Notes under the pieces: model-generated
The model's input: the letters and a program-made list of their open reading frames with translations, nothing else
Told to the model about the DNA's origin: nothing
Database searches by the model: none
Source of the DNA: Herbidospora daliensis
GTDB lineage: Bacteria > Actinomycetota > Actinomycetes > Streptosporangiales > Streptosporangiaceae
Direction: 5' to 3'
Assembly (NCBI RefSeq): GCF_001570585.1
Contig: NZ_BBXF01000002.1
Span: forward strand, 620,001-684,000
DNA: 64,000 nucleotides
In this document: positions 43,132 to 50,463 of the stretch, in pieces
Position numbering within the stretch: position 1 is the stretch's first letter
Layout: each line of letters opens with the position of its first letter
Made by a program: the position numbers and the translations under genes

Positions 43132-45024
43132 GTGGAATGTGACCACTGGGACAAACGTGATGACGAGGACGAAGGGATCGCGCGGGCGGTAGTCGCCAGC
43201 GCGGCCGATGCCATCGTCGCCCTCGACCGCGATCTGTCGGTGGTCACGTGGAACCCGGCCGCGGAGCGGCTGTTCGGCTGGCCCGCCGACGAGATCCTCG
43301 GCCGCCGGCCCCCCTTCGTGCCCGAGGAGCTGATGGCCGAGCACAACGCGGTGCTCGAACGGGTGCGCACGGGTGGCACCGTACAGCTGAGAACCCGCAG
43401 GTTCCGGCGCGACGGCACGCTGATCGAGGTGCAGGCCGACATCAGCGGGCTGCGCACGCCCTCGGGCGCGTTGCTCGGCTACGTGGGCGTCTACCACCAG
43501 CGCGACGACAACGAGGCCGCGCGGGCCCGGTCGGTGCGCCGCGCCCAGCTGGTCCGCCGCCTCACCGACGTCGTCGGCGACATCAACGCCGAACTCGACC
43601 AGAACGTGGTGCTCGACCGGATCGCCGGCTCGCTGACCGAGCTGACCGGGGCCGACGCGGGCGGGTTCGTGCTGATCGACGGCGAGAAGCTGCGGCTGGT
43701 CAGCTCCCACCGGCTGCCCGAGGGCATGAAGGGCGCCACCGCCGACCTGGGCAGCAGCCTGGTCGGCAAGCTGCTGCGCACCGGCAAGCCGGTGATCCTG
43801 GAAACCGGGCCCGAGGGCCTGCAAGACCTCATCTGGGCCCAGCTCGACGGGCTGCACACCATCGCGGTCGGCATCGCCGCCGTCGGCGGGCGGCCCTACG
43901 GCGCCCTCTACGCCCTGTTCGCCCGGCGCAAGCCCGGCCACGTCGAGCTCGAACTGCTCGAACTGCTCGCCGGGCACGCCGGCATCGCGGTCGGCAACGC
44001 GGTGGCCTACCAGGACGCGATCAGGCAGCGGGCGCACGAACGCGCGGTCTTCGACGCCAGCGCCGACGGCATCGCCGTGCTCAGCGAGAGCGGCACGGTC
44101 ATGCGCTGGAACCCCAAGGCGGCCGAGCTGACCGGCTACGCCTACGAGGACGTGATCGGCAAGCCCTCGCCCTTCGACCTGCCCGCCCCCGGCGAGAAGC
44201 TGACCTTCCAGCTCGAATCGGGCCGCTGGCTCGACGTGCTCTGCGCGACCATCCCCGAGACCGGCGAGATCGTCGCCGACTTCCGCGACATCACCAGCGC
44301 CAAGGAGCTGGAGGAGGCCAAAGATCTGTTCCTGGCCACCACCAGCCACGAGCTGCGCACCCCGATCACCGTCGTCACCGGCTTCGCCAGCACCCTGGCC
44401 GACCGCTGGGACAAGCTCTCCGACGCCGACCGGCGGGCCCACGTCCACACGATCGCCGAACGGGCCAAGTCGCTCGGGCGGCTGATCGACCACCTGCTGC
44501 TCGGCGCCCGCGCCGGCGCGGCCGAGCCGTCGGTCCGCGACGAGGCCTTCGACCTGGCCGAACGGGTGCGGGCCGCGACTCTGGGGTTGCCGGTGCTCTC
44601 CGACCGCCACCGCGTCGAGGTGCGGGTGCCCGACGACCTTCCCCTGGTACGCGGCGACGCGCTCGCCACCGACATACTGCTCGACCAGCTGCTGGAGAAC
44701 GCCTTCAAGTACTCCCCCGACGGGGGTCTCATCCAGGTGTCGGCCTGGTCGGAGGAGTCCCGGGTGGTCCTCACCGTCGACGACGAGGGCATCGGCATCG
44801 CCCCGTCAGACCGGGAGCGCGTCTTCGAGCGGTTCGTCCAGGGCGAGAGCGGCGACCGCCGCCGGTTCGGCGGGGTGGGGCTGGGTCTCTACATCGTCCG
44901 GAGCCTCGCGCGGGCCCAAGGAGGGGAGGTGGCCGCACTGCCTCGACCCGAGGGTGGTACACGTATGCAGTTCGTGCTGCGCAGAGAGGGGTTTGTCACC
45001 GCACCCGACACACCGGGGCGGTAA
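43132..45024 (+). CDS. PAS/GAF/PAS sensor histidine kinase
   Basis: A 630-residue soluble kinase: PAS (about 15-125, ADAIVALDRDLSVVTWNPAAERLFGW), GAF (about 155-300), a second PAS (about 305-395, FDASADGIAVLSESGTVMRWNPKAAELTGY), HisKA with His406 (ATTSHELRTPITVV) and HATPase (about 510-615, LENAFKYSPDGG, DDEGIGIAP, GVGLGLYIV). No membrane helix, so a cytoplasmic signal is expected. CACGAT lies 6 nt before the GTG (leaderless). No response regulator directly follows; the OmpR-type gene 1.8 kb downstream is a candidate partner. Confidence 0.92.
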   Translation: MECDHWDKRDDEDEGIARAVVASAADAIVALDRDLSVVTWNPAAERLFGWPADEILGRRPPFVPEELMAEHNAVLERVRTGGTVQLRTRRFRRDGTLIEVQADISGLRTPSGALLGYVGVYHQRDDNEAARARSVRRAQLVRRLTDVVGDINAELDQNVVLDRIAGSLTELTGADAGGFVLIDGEKLRLVSSHRLPEGMKGATADLGSSLVGKLLRTGKPVILETGPEGLQDLIWAQLDGLHTIAVGIAAVGGRPYGALYALFARRKPGHVELELLELLAGHAGIAVGNAVAYQDAIRQRAHERAVFDASADGIAVLSESGTVMRWNPKAAELTGYAYEDVIGKPSPFDLPAPGEKLTFQLESGRWLDVLCATIPETGEIVADFRDITSAKELEEAKDLFLATTSHELRTPITVVTGFASTLADRWDKLSDADRRAHVHTIAERAKSLGRLIDHLLLGARAGAAEPSVRDEAFDLAERVRAATLGLPVLSDRHRVEVRVPDDLPLVRGDALATDILLDQLLENAFKYSPDGGLIQVSAWSEESRVVLTVDDEGIGIAPSDRERVFERFVQGESGDRRRFGGVGLGLYIVRSLARAQGGEVAALPRPEGGTRMQFVLRREGFVTAPDTPGR

Positions 45025-45085
45025 GGCCGGGGTAACACCGAAGCTGACCTATTGTCCAATGTGCACAAGCTGTAATCAGTGCTCG

Positions 45086-45111
45086 GTTTCCACGGTCAGC
45101 GAACGGGGCAT
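45086..45111 (+). promoter_or_regulatory. Possible SigB-type promoter before the RsbW-like gene
   Basis: GTTTC, 15 bp, then GGGCAT resembles the actinobacterial stress-sigma consensus GNNTN(14-16)GGGTAY with one mismatch. Confidence 0.35.
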
Positions 45112-45161
45112 TTCGGTCTTACTGGGGTGACCATCTTCAGGGGGTTCGGGAGAACGGGGAG

Positions 45162-45614
45162 GTGAGTGCGTCGAGCGTCGTCATGCTGCCGTACGCTCTG
45201 TCGAGCGTGGCTGTGGCGCGTCAACGCCTCAGCGCCGACCTGCTCGCTTCCGGGGTTTTCGAAGCGGCGGTCGACGACACGGTCCTGGTGATGAGCGAAC
45301 TGTTGAGCAATGCCCTACGCCACGCACACCCCCTCGCGTCTGGGCAGCTCAGAGTCACATGGGCCTGTGGTGACGGACATGTGGAAGTGGCCGTGAGCGA
45401 CGGTGGGGCGACCACCGAGCCGCGTGCCGGAAGGCCTACCCTCTCGTCTCTGGGGGGCCGGGGGCTCGGCATCGTCGAGTTCCTGGCAGAGCGCTGGGGA
45501 GTACGCCACGAGGGCGAGACGACGACTGTTTGGGCCATCGTCCACGCCCCGCAGCCTGCCCGAAAAGGGCAGTCAGGTGAGTCCGAAATAAGCGCACTGC
45601 GCGAAGTCGTCTAA
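45162..45614 (+). CDS. RsbW-like ATP-binding protein (HATPase_c_2, anti-sigma type)
   Basis: A 150-residue protein: ATPase/kinase fold of the RsbW/SpoIIAB type with the N-box VMSELLSNALRHAHP, VSDGGATTEP and GRGLGIVEFLAERWGV. Such proteins bind or phosphorylate sigma factors or STAS antagonists; a STAS protein is encoded 2.3 kb downstream. GGGGAGG overlaps the GTG, so the exact start is uncertain; an ATG seven codons later is possible. The stop overlaps that of yidC by 4 bp (CTAA). Confidence 0.86.
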   Translation: MSASSVVMLPYALSSVAVARQRLSADLLASGVFEAAVDDTVLVMSELLSNALRHAHPLASGQLRVTWACGDGHVEVAVSDGGATTEPRAGRPTLSSLGGRGLGIVEFLAERWGVRHEGETTTVWAIVHAPQPARKGQSGESEISALREVV

Positions 45615-46270
45615 ACGGCGAGTAGTCGCCGTTCGGTCGTCGTCCATGCGGTGCTGATCAGCAGGTAGACGCCGGCCGCGAACGGCAGGAACGCGGCGGC
45701 GAGCACGGTCCCGTAGGGAAGCAGTTTCAACAGCCCGCTTCCCGGCATTTCAGGCGTCCCGATCACCAGTCGGGACGACTGCCAGGCCACCAGTGCGATC
45801 AGCACGAGGAGGCCGACGAACACCAGGGTGGGCCCGCCGAACAATCCGGAGTGGGCGACGACCGCCCCGAGGTGCTCACTCAGGGGCACCGACAGCGCGC
45901 TGTGGGTCATCAGGACGTTCTGCTGCCCGGCGATCACCGGGTGGCTGAACAGGTTGTACAACACGAACACGAACGGGATCTGGGCCAGGCCCGTACCGAC
46001 GCCCGCGAACATCGACGTGCCGGCGCCGGCGTAGAGGGCCTGGACCTCCCTGGCCATGCGCTCCGGGTCGTTGGCATGGCGTTTGCGGAGTTTCGCCAGG
46101 TCGGGGGCGAGCTTCTGGCGGACGCGCTGGATCTTCGCCTGGCGGATCCCCAGGGGAAGCAGGGCGAGCCGGACCAGCAGGGTCAGCAGCACGATCGCCG
46201 GGGCGGCGCCGATCAGGCCGGCCAGCGCCGCCGTGGCGTCGTAGGCGGGGCCCAGGATGAAGTCGAACAC
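45611..46270 (-). CDS. YidC/Oxa1-family membrane insertase, short paralogue
   Basis: A 219-residue protein with five helices and the Oxa1 core: AIVLLTLLVRLALLPLGIRQAKIQRVRQKLAPDLAKLRKRH, then GAGTSMFAGVGTGLAQIPFVFVLYNLF. The first helix has the conserved Arg of the hydrophilic groove. It is much shorter than the housekeeping YidC beside rnpA, so it is probably a second copy. Two tiny membrane protein genes lie just upstream on the same strand. Confidence 0.9.
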   Translation of the reverse strand: MFDFILGPAYDATAALAGLIGAAPAIVLLTLLVRLALLPLGIRQAKIQRVRQKLAPDLAKLRKRHANDPERMAREVQALYAGAGTSMFAGVGTGLAQIPFVFVLYNLFSHPVIAGQQNVLMTHSALSVPLSEHLGAVVAHSGLFGGPTLVFVGLLVLIALVAWQSSRLVIGTPEMPGSGLLKLLPYGTVLAAAFLPFAAGVYLLISTAWTTTERRLLAV

Positions 46271-46332
46271 GATTCAGGAACCTTTCGTCGGTTTTCGGGA
46301 ATGACGAAGGCGCCCTTGCCGATCAAAGGCGA

Positions 46333-46566
46333 TCAGCGGGGCGCCGGGGTTCCTGTCGGAGCTCTCGACCGGGTGCGGCCCGGTGAATTGGGGCGGCGGA
46401 GCCGTACAAGAACGGCTTCGACGCCCGCGCCGAGCGGCGCGTGCGCGACGTGCGGCGCTGCGGACAGCAGCCGCAGCGCCCACGCGACGAGCAGCAGGCC
46501 CAGCACGGCGAGGAACGCGATGCCACCGGGCATCGCGAGCGCGCCGAGCAGGGCCTGGACGAACAT
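46333..46566 (-). CDS. Small membrane protein (DUF6412-like)
   Basis: A 77-residue protein with two close helices (about 5-36) and a basic tail ending in SPGRTRSRAPTGTPAPR, which resembles DUF6412 proteins found next to YidC paralogues in actinobacteria. The stop-start distance to the next small gene is 3 bp. Function unknown. Confidence 0.65.
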   Translation of the reverse strand: MFVQALLGALAMPGGIAFLAVLGLLLVAWALRLLSAAPHVAHAPLGAGVEAVLVRLRRPNSPGRTRSRAPTGTPAPR

Positions 46567-46569
46567 GTG

Positions 46570-46731
46570 TTACTTCTTGCCCACCAGCGTGATCACACCG
46601 ACCACGACCGCCGCGATCAGCGCGACGATAAGGAGGAACTTCAGCGTCGCGAAGAGCGCGGGGATGACGAATCCGATCACCAGCCAGATGGCGAGGAAGA
46701 TCCCCACGACCGCCAGAACAGTACGGGTCAT
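46570..46731 (-). CDS. Small membrane protein, 53 residues
   Basis: MTRTVLAVVGIFLAIWLVIG begins a very hydrophobic protein with two helices and the basic end VGKK. It forms an operon with the DUF6412-like and YidC genes. The ATG lies 51 bp from the divergent regulator start. The frame continues upstream but is antisense there. Confidence 0.65.
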   Translation of the reverse strand: MTRTVLAVVGIFLAIWLVIGFVIPALFATLKFLLIVALIAAVVVGVITLVGKK

Positions 46732-46782
46732 GGCCAACAAACTACGCGTTCGGCGATCGCCGTGCGACCTAGTCTTTGGTGC

Positions 46783-47424
46783 GTGACCGTCATTCTCGTG
46801 GTCGACGACGACCCCGCCGTGGCCGAGGTCGTCGCACGCTATCTCGAACGTGACGGCCACGAGGTCGAACGTGATCCCCTGGCCCTCACCGGGCCGCCCG
46901 ATCTGCTCATCCTGGACATGAACCGGCTCGCCGTCGGCCGCGAGCTGCGGGCCCGCTGGCCGGTCCCGGTGATCATGCTCGGCGAGGCCATCGACCTGGC
47001 CGTCGACCTCGACGCCGACGCCGACGACTACGTCACCAAGCCCTTCAGCCCCCGTGAGCTGGCCCTGCGGGTCGCCGCGGTGCTCCGCAGAGCCCGTGGA
47101 TCGATCGTGCCGGCCGGAACCGGGGTGCTGCGCGACGCCGACCTCGTCGTCGACGTCGGCGCCCGCCACGTGCGCCTGGGCGACGCGGAGGTCACCCTGA
47201 CCGCCCGCGAGTTCGACCTGCTCGTCTACCTGCTGCGCAACCCGCGTCAGGCGTTCAGCCGCACCGACCTGCTCGACCGGGTCTGGGGCTGGGCCTTCGG
47301 CGACTCCTCGACGGTCACCGTGCACGTGCGTCGCCTGAGGGAGAAGATCGAACGCGACCCGACCGACCCCGGCCGCATCATCACCGTGTGGGGCGTCGGT
47401 TACCGCTACGAACCCATGTCGTGA
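46783..47424 (+). CDS. OmpR/PhoB-family response regulator
   Basis: A 213-residue regulator: receiver (about 1-105) with VVDDD, phospho-acceptor Asp45 (LLILDMNRL) and Lys87 (DDYVTKPFSPREL), and a winged HTH (about 118-210, LTAREFDLLVYLLRNP, VHVRRLREKIE, VWGVGYRYEP). The receiver is slightly shortened between Asp45 and the next strand. TAGTCT 7 nt before the GTG marks a leaderless mRNA. No kinase gene is adjacent. Its 3' end overlaps the next gene by 19 bp. Confidence 0.92.
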   Translation: MTVILVVDDDPAVAEVVARYLERDGHEVERDPLALTGPPDLLILDMNRLAVGRELRARWPVPVIMLGEAIDLAVDLDADADDYVTKPFSPRELALRVAAVLRRARGSIVPAGTGVLRDADLVVDVGARHVRLGDAEVTLTAREFDLLVYLLRNPRQAFSRTDLLDRVWGWAFGDSSTVTVHVRRLREKIERDPTDPGRIITVWGVGYRYEPMS

Positions 47425-47795
47425 CCGATCGAGAACGCCTCGGTGATCGCCCGGAACGTCGGGCACGGCCAGCGCCACATGCAGCTGCGGCACCGCAGGA
47501 TCGGATGGGCCGTGTCACTCGTGATGCCGCCCGCGTCGCGCGGCTGGTGGAGGTCGATCAGCCGCAGCGACAACTCGGAGAAGGCCAGCAGATCGTCTCG
47601 GGACGCTTCCAGGAAGTCGAGGTCGGTCGAGGCGAGCCGCGTCTTGATCGGTACGAAGCCCTCACGGTTCAGCAGGTATCGCAAAGGTCTGACCGCGTCA
47701 CGCCATGAACTCGCCTTGTCGGTGCGGATCTGGATGACTTCCAGCCGCTCACGAAGCCGCCGTCTCTGTGGATCTTCGGGAAGTTCCGTGTTCAT
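47406..47795 (-). CDS. Hypothetical protein with C-terminal cysteine cluster
   Basis: A 129-residue, charged, helical protein (LEVIQIRTDKASSWRDAVRPLRY, DLLAFSELSLRLIDLHQP) ending in ILRCRSCMWRWPCPTFRAI, a CxxC plus Cys that may bind zinc. GGAG precedes the ATG. I do not recognise a family. Convergent with the OmpR regulator gene. Confidence 0.62.
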   Translation of the reverse strand: MNTELPEDPQRRRLRERLEVIQIRTDKASSWRDAVRPLRYLLNREGFVPIKTRLASTDLDFLEASRDDLLAFSELSLRLIDLHQPRDAGGITSDTAHPILRCRSCMWRWPCPTFRAITEAFSIGHDMGS

Positions 47796-47959
47796 GAGCG
47801 CCGCTCCTCCTCGGGCTCCGGCGGGAGCCGGTTCCATAGCGTCAAGCTTCGCGCACTCTGCGTTTACATGGGACCGAAATCGGGGACAAAGGGCGGACGA
47901 CTCTTCGGTAATCCCAGAGGAACGTGACCCAGCGCCCGACCGGCGCTAGTGTGCGCGCT

Positions 47960-48307
47960 GTGGAGCTCAAAGTCTCGACTCGATCGCATGCGGGTCACGC
48001 TGTGATGGCCGTAATCGGAGAAATCGACCTCTATACCGCGCCTCGCCTGCAGTCGGAGTTCACCCGAGTGCTCGAAGAGACCGCGCTTGACCGGGTCGTC
48101 ATCGACATGTCCGGCGTGGAGTTCTGTGACTCCACCGGCATGAACGTGCTGCTGTCCGCTCTCAAGCGGCTCAAGGAACGCGGCGGCGTGCTGGAGGTGG
48201 CCGCACCACGTCCGGCTGTCCGTAAGATCCTGCAGGTCACCGGTCTCGACTCGGTGTTCACCGTGCACGAGAGCGTGCCCGCGGAGCTGGCCAACCCGAC
48301 CGGATGA
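47960..48307 (+). CDS. STAS-domain anti-sigma factor antagonist
   Basis: A 115-residue SpoIIAA/RsbV-type protein: IGEIDLYTAPRLQSEF, VVIDMSGVEFCDSTGMNVLL with the phosphorylatable Ser58, and VLEVAAPRPAVRKILQVTGL. It would release a sigma factor from an RsbW-type kinase, possibly the one encoded upstream. TAGTGT lies 7 nt before the GTG (leaderless). Overlaps the next gene by 4 bp (ATGA). Confidence 0.93.
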   Translation: MELKVSTRSHAGHAVMAVIGEIDLYTAPRLQSEFTRVLEETALDRVVIDMSGVEFCDSTGMNVLLSALKRLKERGGVLEVAAPRPAVRKILQVTGLDSVFTVHESVPAELANPTG

Positions 48308-49053
48308 GCGACCTTTCCCCCCGCTCGGACACCGCGGTCGTCATCCCGGCCAAAGACGAGGGCGACCGCATCGCCACGACGGTGGCCGCCGCCCTGCGCC
48401 TGCCCGGCGTCTCGATCGTCCTGGTGGTCGACGACGGCTCGTCAGACGAGACCGGGCGGGTGGCGCGCGCCGCCGGCGCCCGCGTCGTGCGCCACAGCCG
48501 CAACCGGGGCAAGGCCGCGGCCATGGAGAGCGGCGCGGAGGCCGTGCGCCTGCTCGACGAAGACTGCAACCTGCTCTTTCTCGACGCCGACCTGGGGGAG
48601 ACGGCCGCCGCCGCGGCCCCCCTGATCGGACCGGTCCGCGACGGCATGGCCGACATGACCATCGCGACCTTCACCACCCGCGTGAAACTCGGCGGCCACG
48701 GCGTCGTGGTCAGGGTCGCCCGCGACGGCATCAAACGGCTGACCGGCTTCGACCCGGCGCAACCCCTCAACGGCCAGCGCTGCCTGACCCGCGCGGCGTT
48801 CGAGGCGGCCCGGCCGCTGGCGGCCGGCTTCGGCGTGGAGACCGGATTGACGATCGACCTCGTCCGGAAGGGCTTCCGGGTGAAGGAGGTCGAGGTGGAG
48901 ATGGCCCACCGCGCCACCGGCACCGACTGGCGGGCCCAGCTGCACCGGGCCAAGCAACTGCGCGACGTGTCGCGGGCGCTGGCGGCCCGGGAGCCGACGG
49001 TGGTCAAGGCGATGGAGACGATCGAGGGCCTGCGGCCGAACACGCGTCCTTAG
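48304..49053 (+). CDS. Glycosyltransferase family 2
   Basis: A 249-residue GT-A enzyme: VVIPAKDEGDRIATTVAAAL, VVDDGSSDETGRVARAAGARVV, the DXD-like FLDADLGE and NGQRCLTRAAF. Similar to actinobacterial enzymes that use nucleotide sugars to glycosylate small acceptors or lipid phosphates. Translationally coupled to the STAS gene, which is an unusual pairing. No membrane anchor. Confidence 0.9.
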   Translation: MSDLSPRSDTAVVIPAKDEGDRIATTVAAALRLPGVSIVLVVDDGSSDETGRVARAAGARVVRHSRNRGKAAAMESGAEAVRLLDEDCNLLFLDADLGETAAAAAPLIGPVRDGMADMTIATFTTRVKLGGHGVVVRVARDGIKRLTGFDPAQPLNGQRCLTRAAFEAARPLAAGFGVETGLTIDLVRKGFRVKEVEVEMAHRATGTDWRAQLHRAKQLRDVSRALAAREPTVVKAMETIEGLRPNTRP

Positions 49054-49086
49054 GCGCGGGTGACGTGCGGCTCTAGGCTTCTCGGC

Positions 49087-50463
49087 GTGGAGCGTGTGGT
49101 TGCGGGCAGGCTGGCCGTCGGGTGTGTGGCGGCGGCCCTTGGGCTGACGGTGCTGCTGGCCCTGCTCGGGCCGTCGGCGCTGCAGCCCCGGCTGACCGGG
49201 GCCGGGTGGTTGCCCTTCTTCGTCGACGCCGGGTTGCCCGGCTGGACCGCGATCGGGCTCGCGGCGGCGGTGGTCGTGTTCGGGACCATCGGGACTCTGC
49301 TGGGGCTCTATGGCACACCCTCGTTGCGGGTGCTGCGGTGGCTGGGCGTCGGGGCGGTCGTGCTGCTCGCCTTCCTGCCGCCGATCGGGTCGTCCGACCA
49401 TCTGAACTACGCCGCCTACGGGCGGCTCGTGACTTTGGGGCATGACCCTTATTCGGTCACGCCTGACCGAATACCCGGTGACCCGGTTCTCGGGGCGGTC
49501 GAGGAGTGGGCCTCGACGCCGAGCGTCTACGGTCCCGTCACGACCGGGGTGCAGGCGCTGGCCAGCTTCATCGGCGGCGACTCCGTTCGGCTGACCGTGT
49601 TCGTGATGGCGCTCGTCAACGCCGCCGCCTTCCTCGCCGTCGCCTGGATGCTCGGGTCACGCGGGGTGGTTCTCTGGACGGCCAATCCGCTGGTCGTCCA
49701 CCACCTCGTCGGCGGCATGCACGCCGACACCCTCGCCGTCGCCTTCGTGGTCGCCGCGCTCGTCACCCGGTTCAAGGGCGTCTTCCTCGGCCTGGGGGTC
49801 GCGGCCAAGGTGACCGTGGGGGTGGCCGCGCTCGGCGTCGCCTGGGAACTGCGCAGGAACCTGGGCCGGTTGGCGCTGGTCGCCGCGACCGCGCTGGCGG
49901 TGTCGGGGGTGGCCTACTGGCTCGCCGGACCCCATTCGCTGGGCCAGGTGCTCAACGCCAGCAAGATGGTCTCGCTCGCGACGCCGTGGAGCGTGGTCAA
50001 GGCCGGGCTGCAGACGGTGGTCGGCCCGGGGTCCTACCAGGTCTGGATCCAGATCGGCTCGCTGCTGCTGTTCGCCGCGCTGGCCGCGCTGCTGCTGCGG
50101 GCGCTGGCGCCGCTCGACGCCGCGCGGGTCGCCGTGGCGTTCTCGGTCGCGTGGTTGTTCGCCACGCCCTACGCGCTGCCCTGGTACGACGGGCTGGCGT
50201 TCGCGCTGCTCGCGCTGGTGCCCCGGTCGTGGCTCGACTACGTCCTGGTCGCCCGGATCGCGTTGTTGTCGCTGGCCTACCTGCCGGCGCGCCAGTTCGA
50301 CCAGCCCGCCGGGTCGGAGTGGCTGGTCGACGTGGTCAGGTCTGAGCTCGTTCCGTGGGCGCTGCTCGCGGTGGTGGTGTTTCTGCTCGTACGGCTGCCG
50401 CGAGGGTCAGCGGTACGGCCACCGTCAGTGCCATCGCCGGAATCGCGATCCCCGAGTCGTTGA
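49087..50463 (+). CDS. GT-C membrane mannosyltransferase-like protein (MptB/GT87-like)
   Basis: A 458-residue protein with about twelve helices. The first loop has FLPPIGSSDHLNYAAYGRLVTLGHDPY with the Asp-containing GT-C motif, then STPSVYGPVTTGVQAL. This fits polyprenol-phosphate-mannose-dependent transferases (MptB type) of actinobacterial lipoglycan synthesis. TAGGCT lies 7 nt before the GTG (leaderless). Its last 128 bp overlap the convergent gene. Confidence 0.8.
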   Translation: MERVVAGRLAVGCVAAALGLTVLLALLGPSALQPRLTGAGWLPFFVDAGLPGWTAIGLAAAVVVFGTIGTLLGLYGTPSLRVLRWLGVGAVVLLAFLPPIGSSDHLNYAAYGRLVTLGHDPYSVTPDRIPGDPVLGAVEEWASTPSVYGPVTTGVQALASFIGGDSVRLTVFVMALVNAAAFLAVAWMLGSRGVVLWTANPLVVHHLVGGMHADTLAVAFVVAALVTRFKGVFLGLGVAAKVTVGVAALGVAWELRRNLGRLALVAATALAVSGVAYWLAGPHSLGQVLNASKMVSLATPWSVVKAGLQTVVGPGSYQVWIQIGSLLLFAALAALLLRALAPLDAARVAVAFSVAWLFATPYALPWYDGLAFALLALVPRSWLDYVLVARIALLSLAYLPARQFDQPAGSEWLVDVVRSELVPWALLAVVVFLLVRLPRGSAVRPPSVPSPESRSPSR

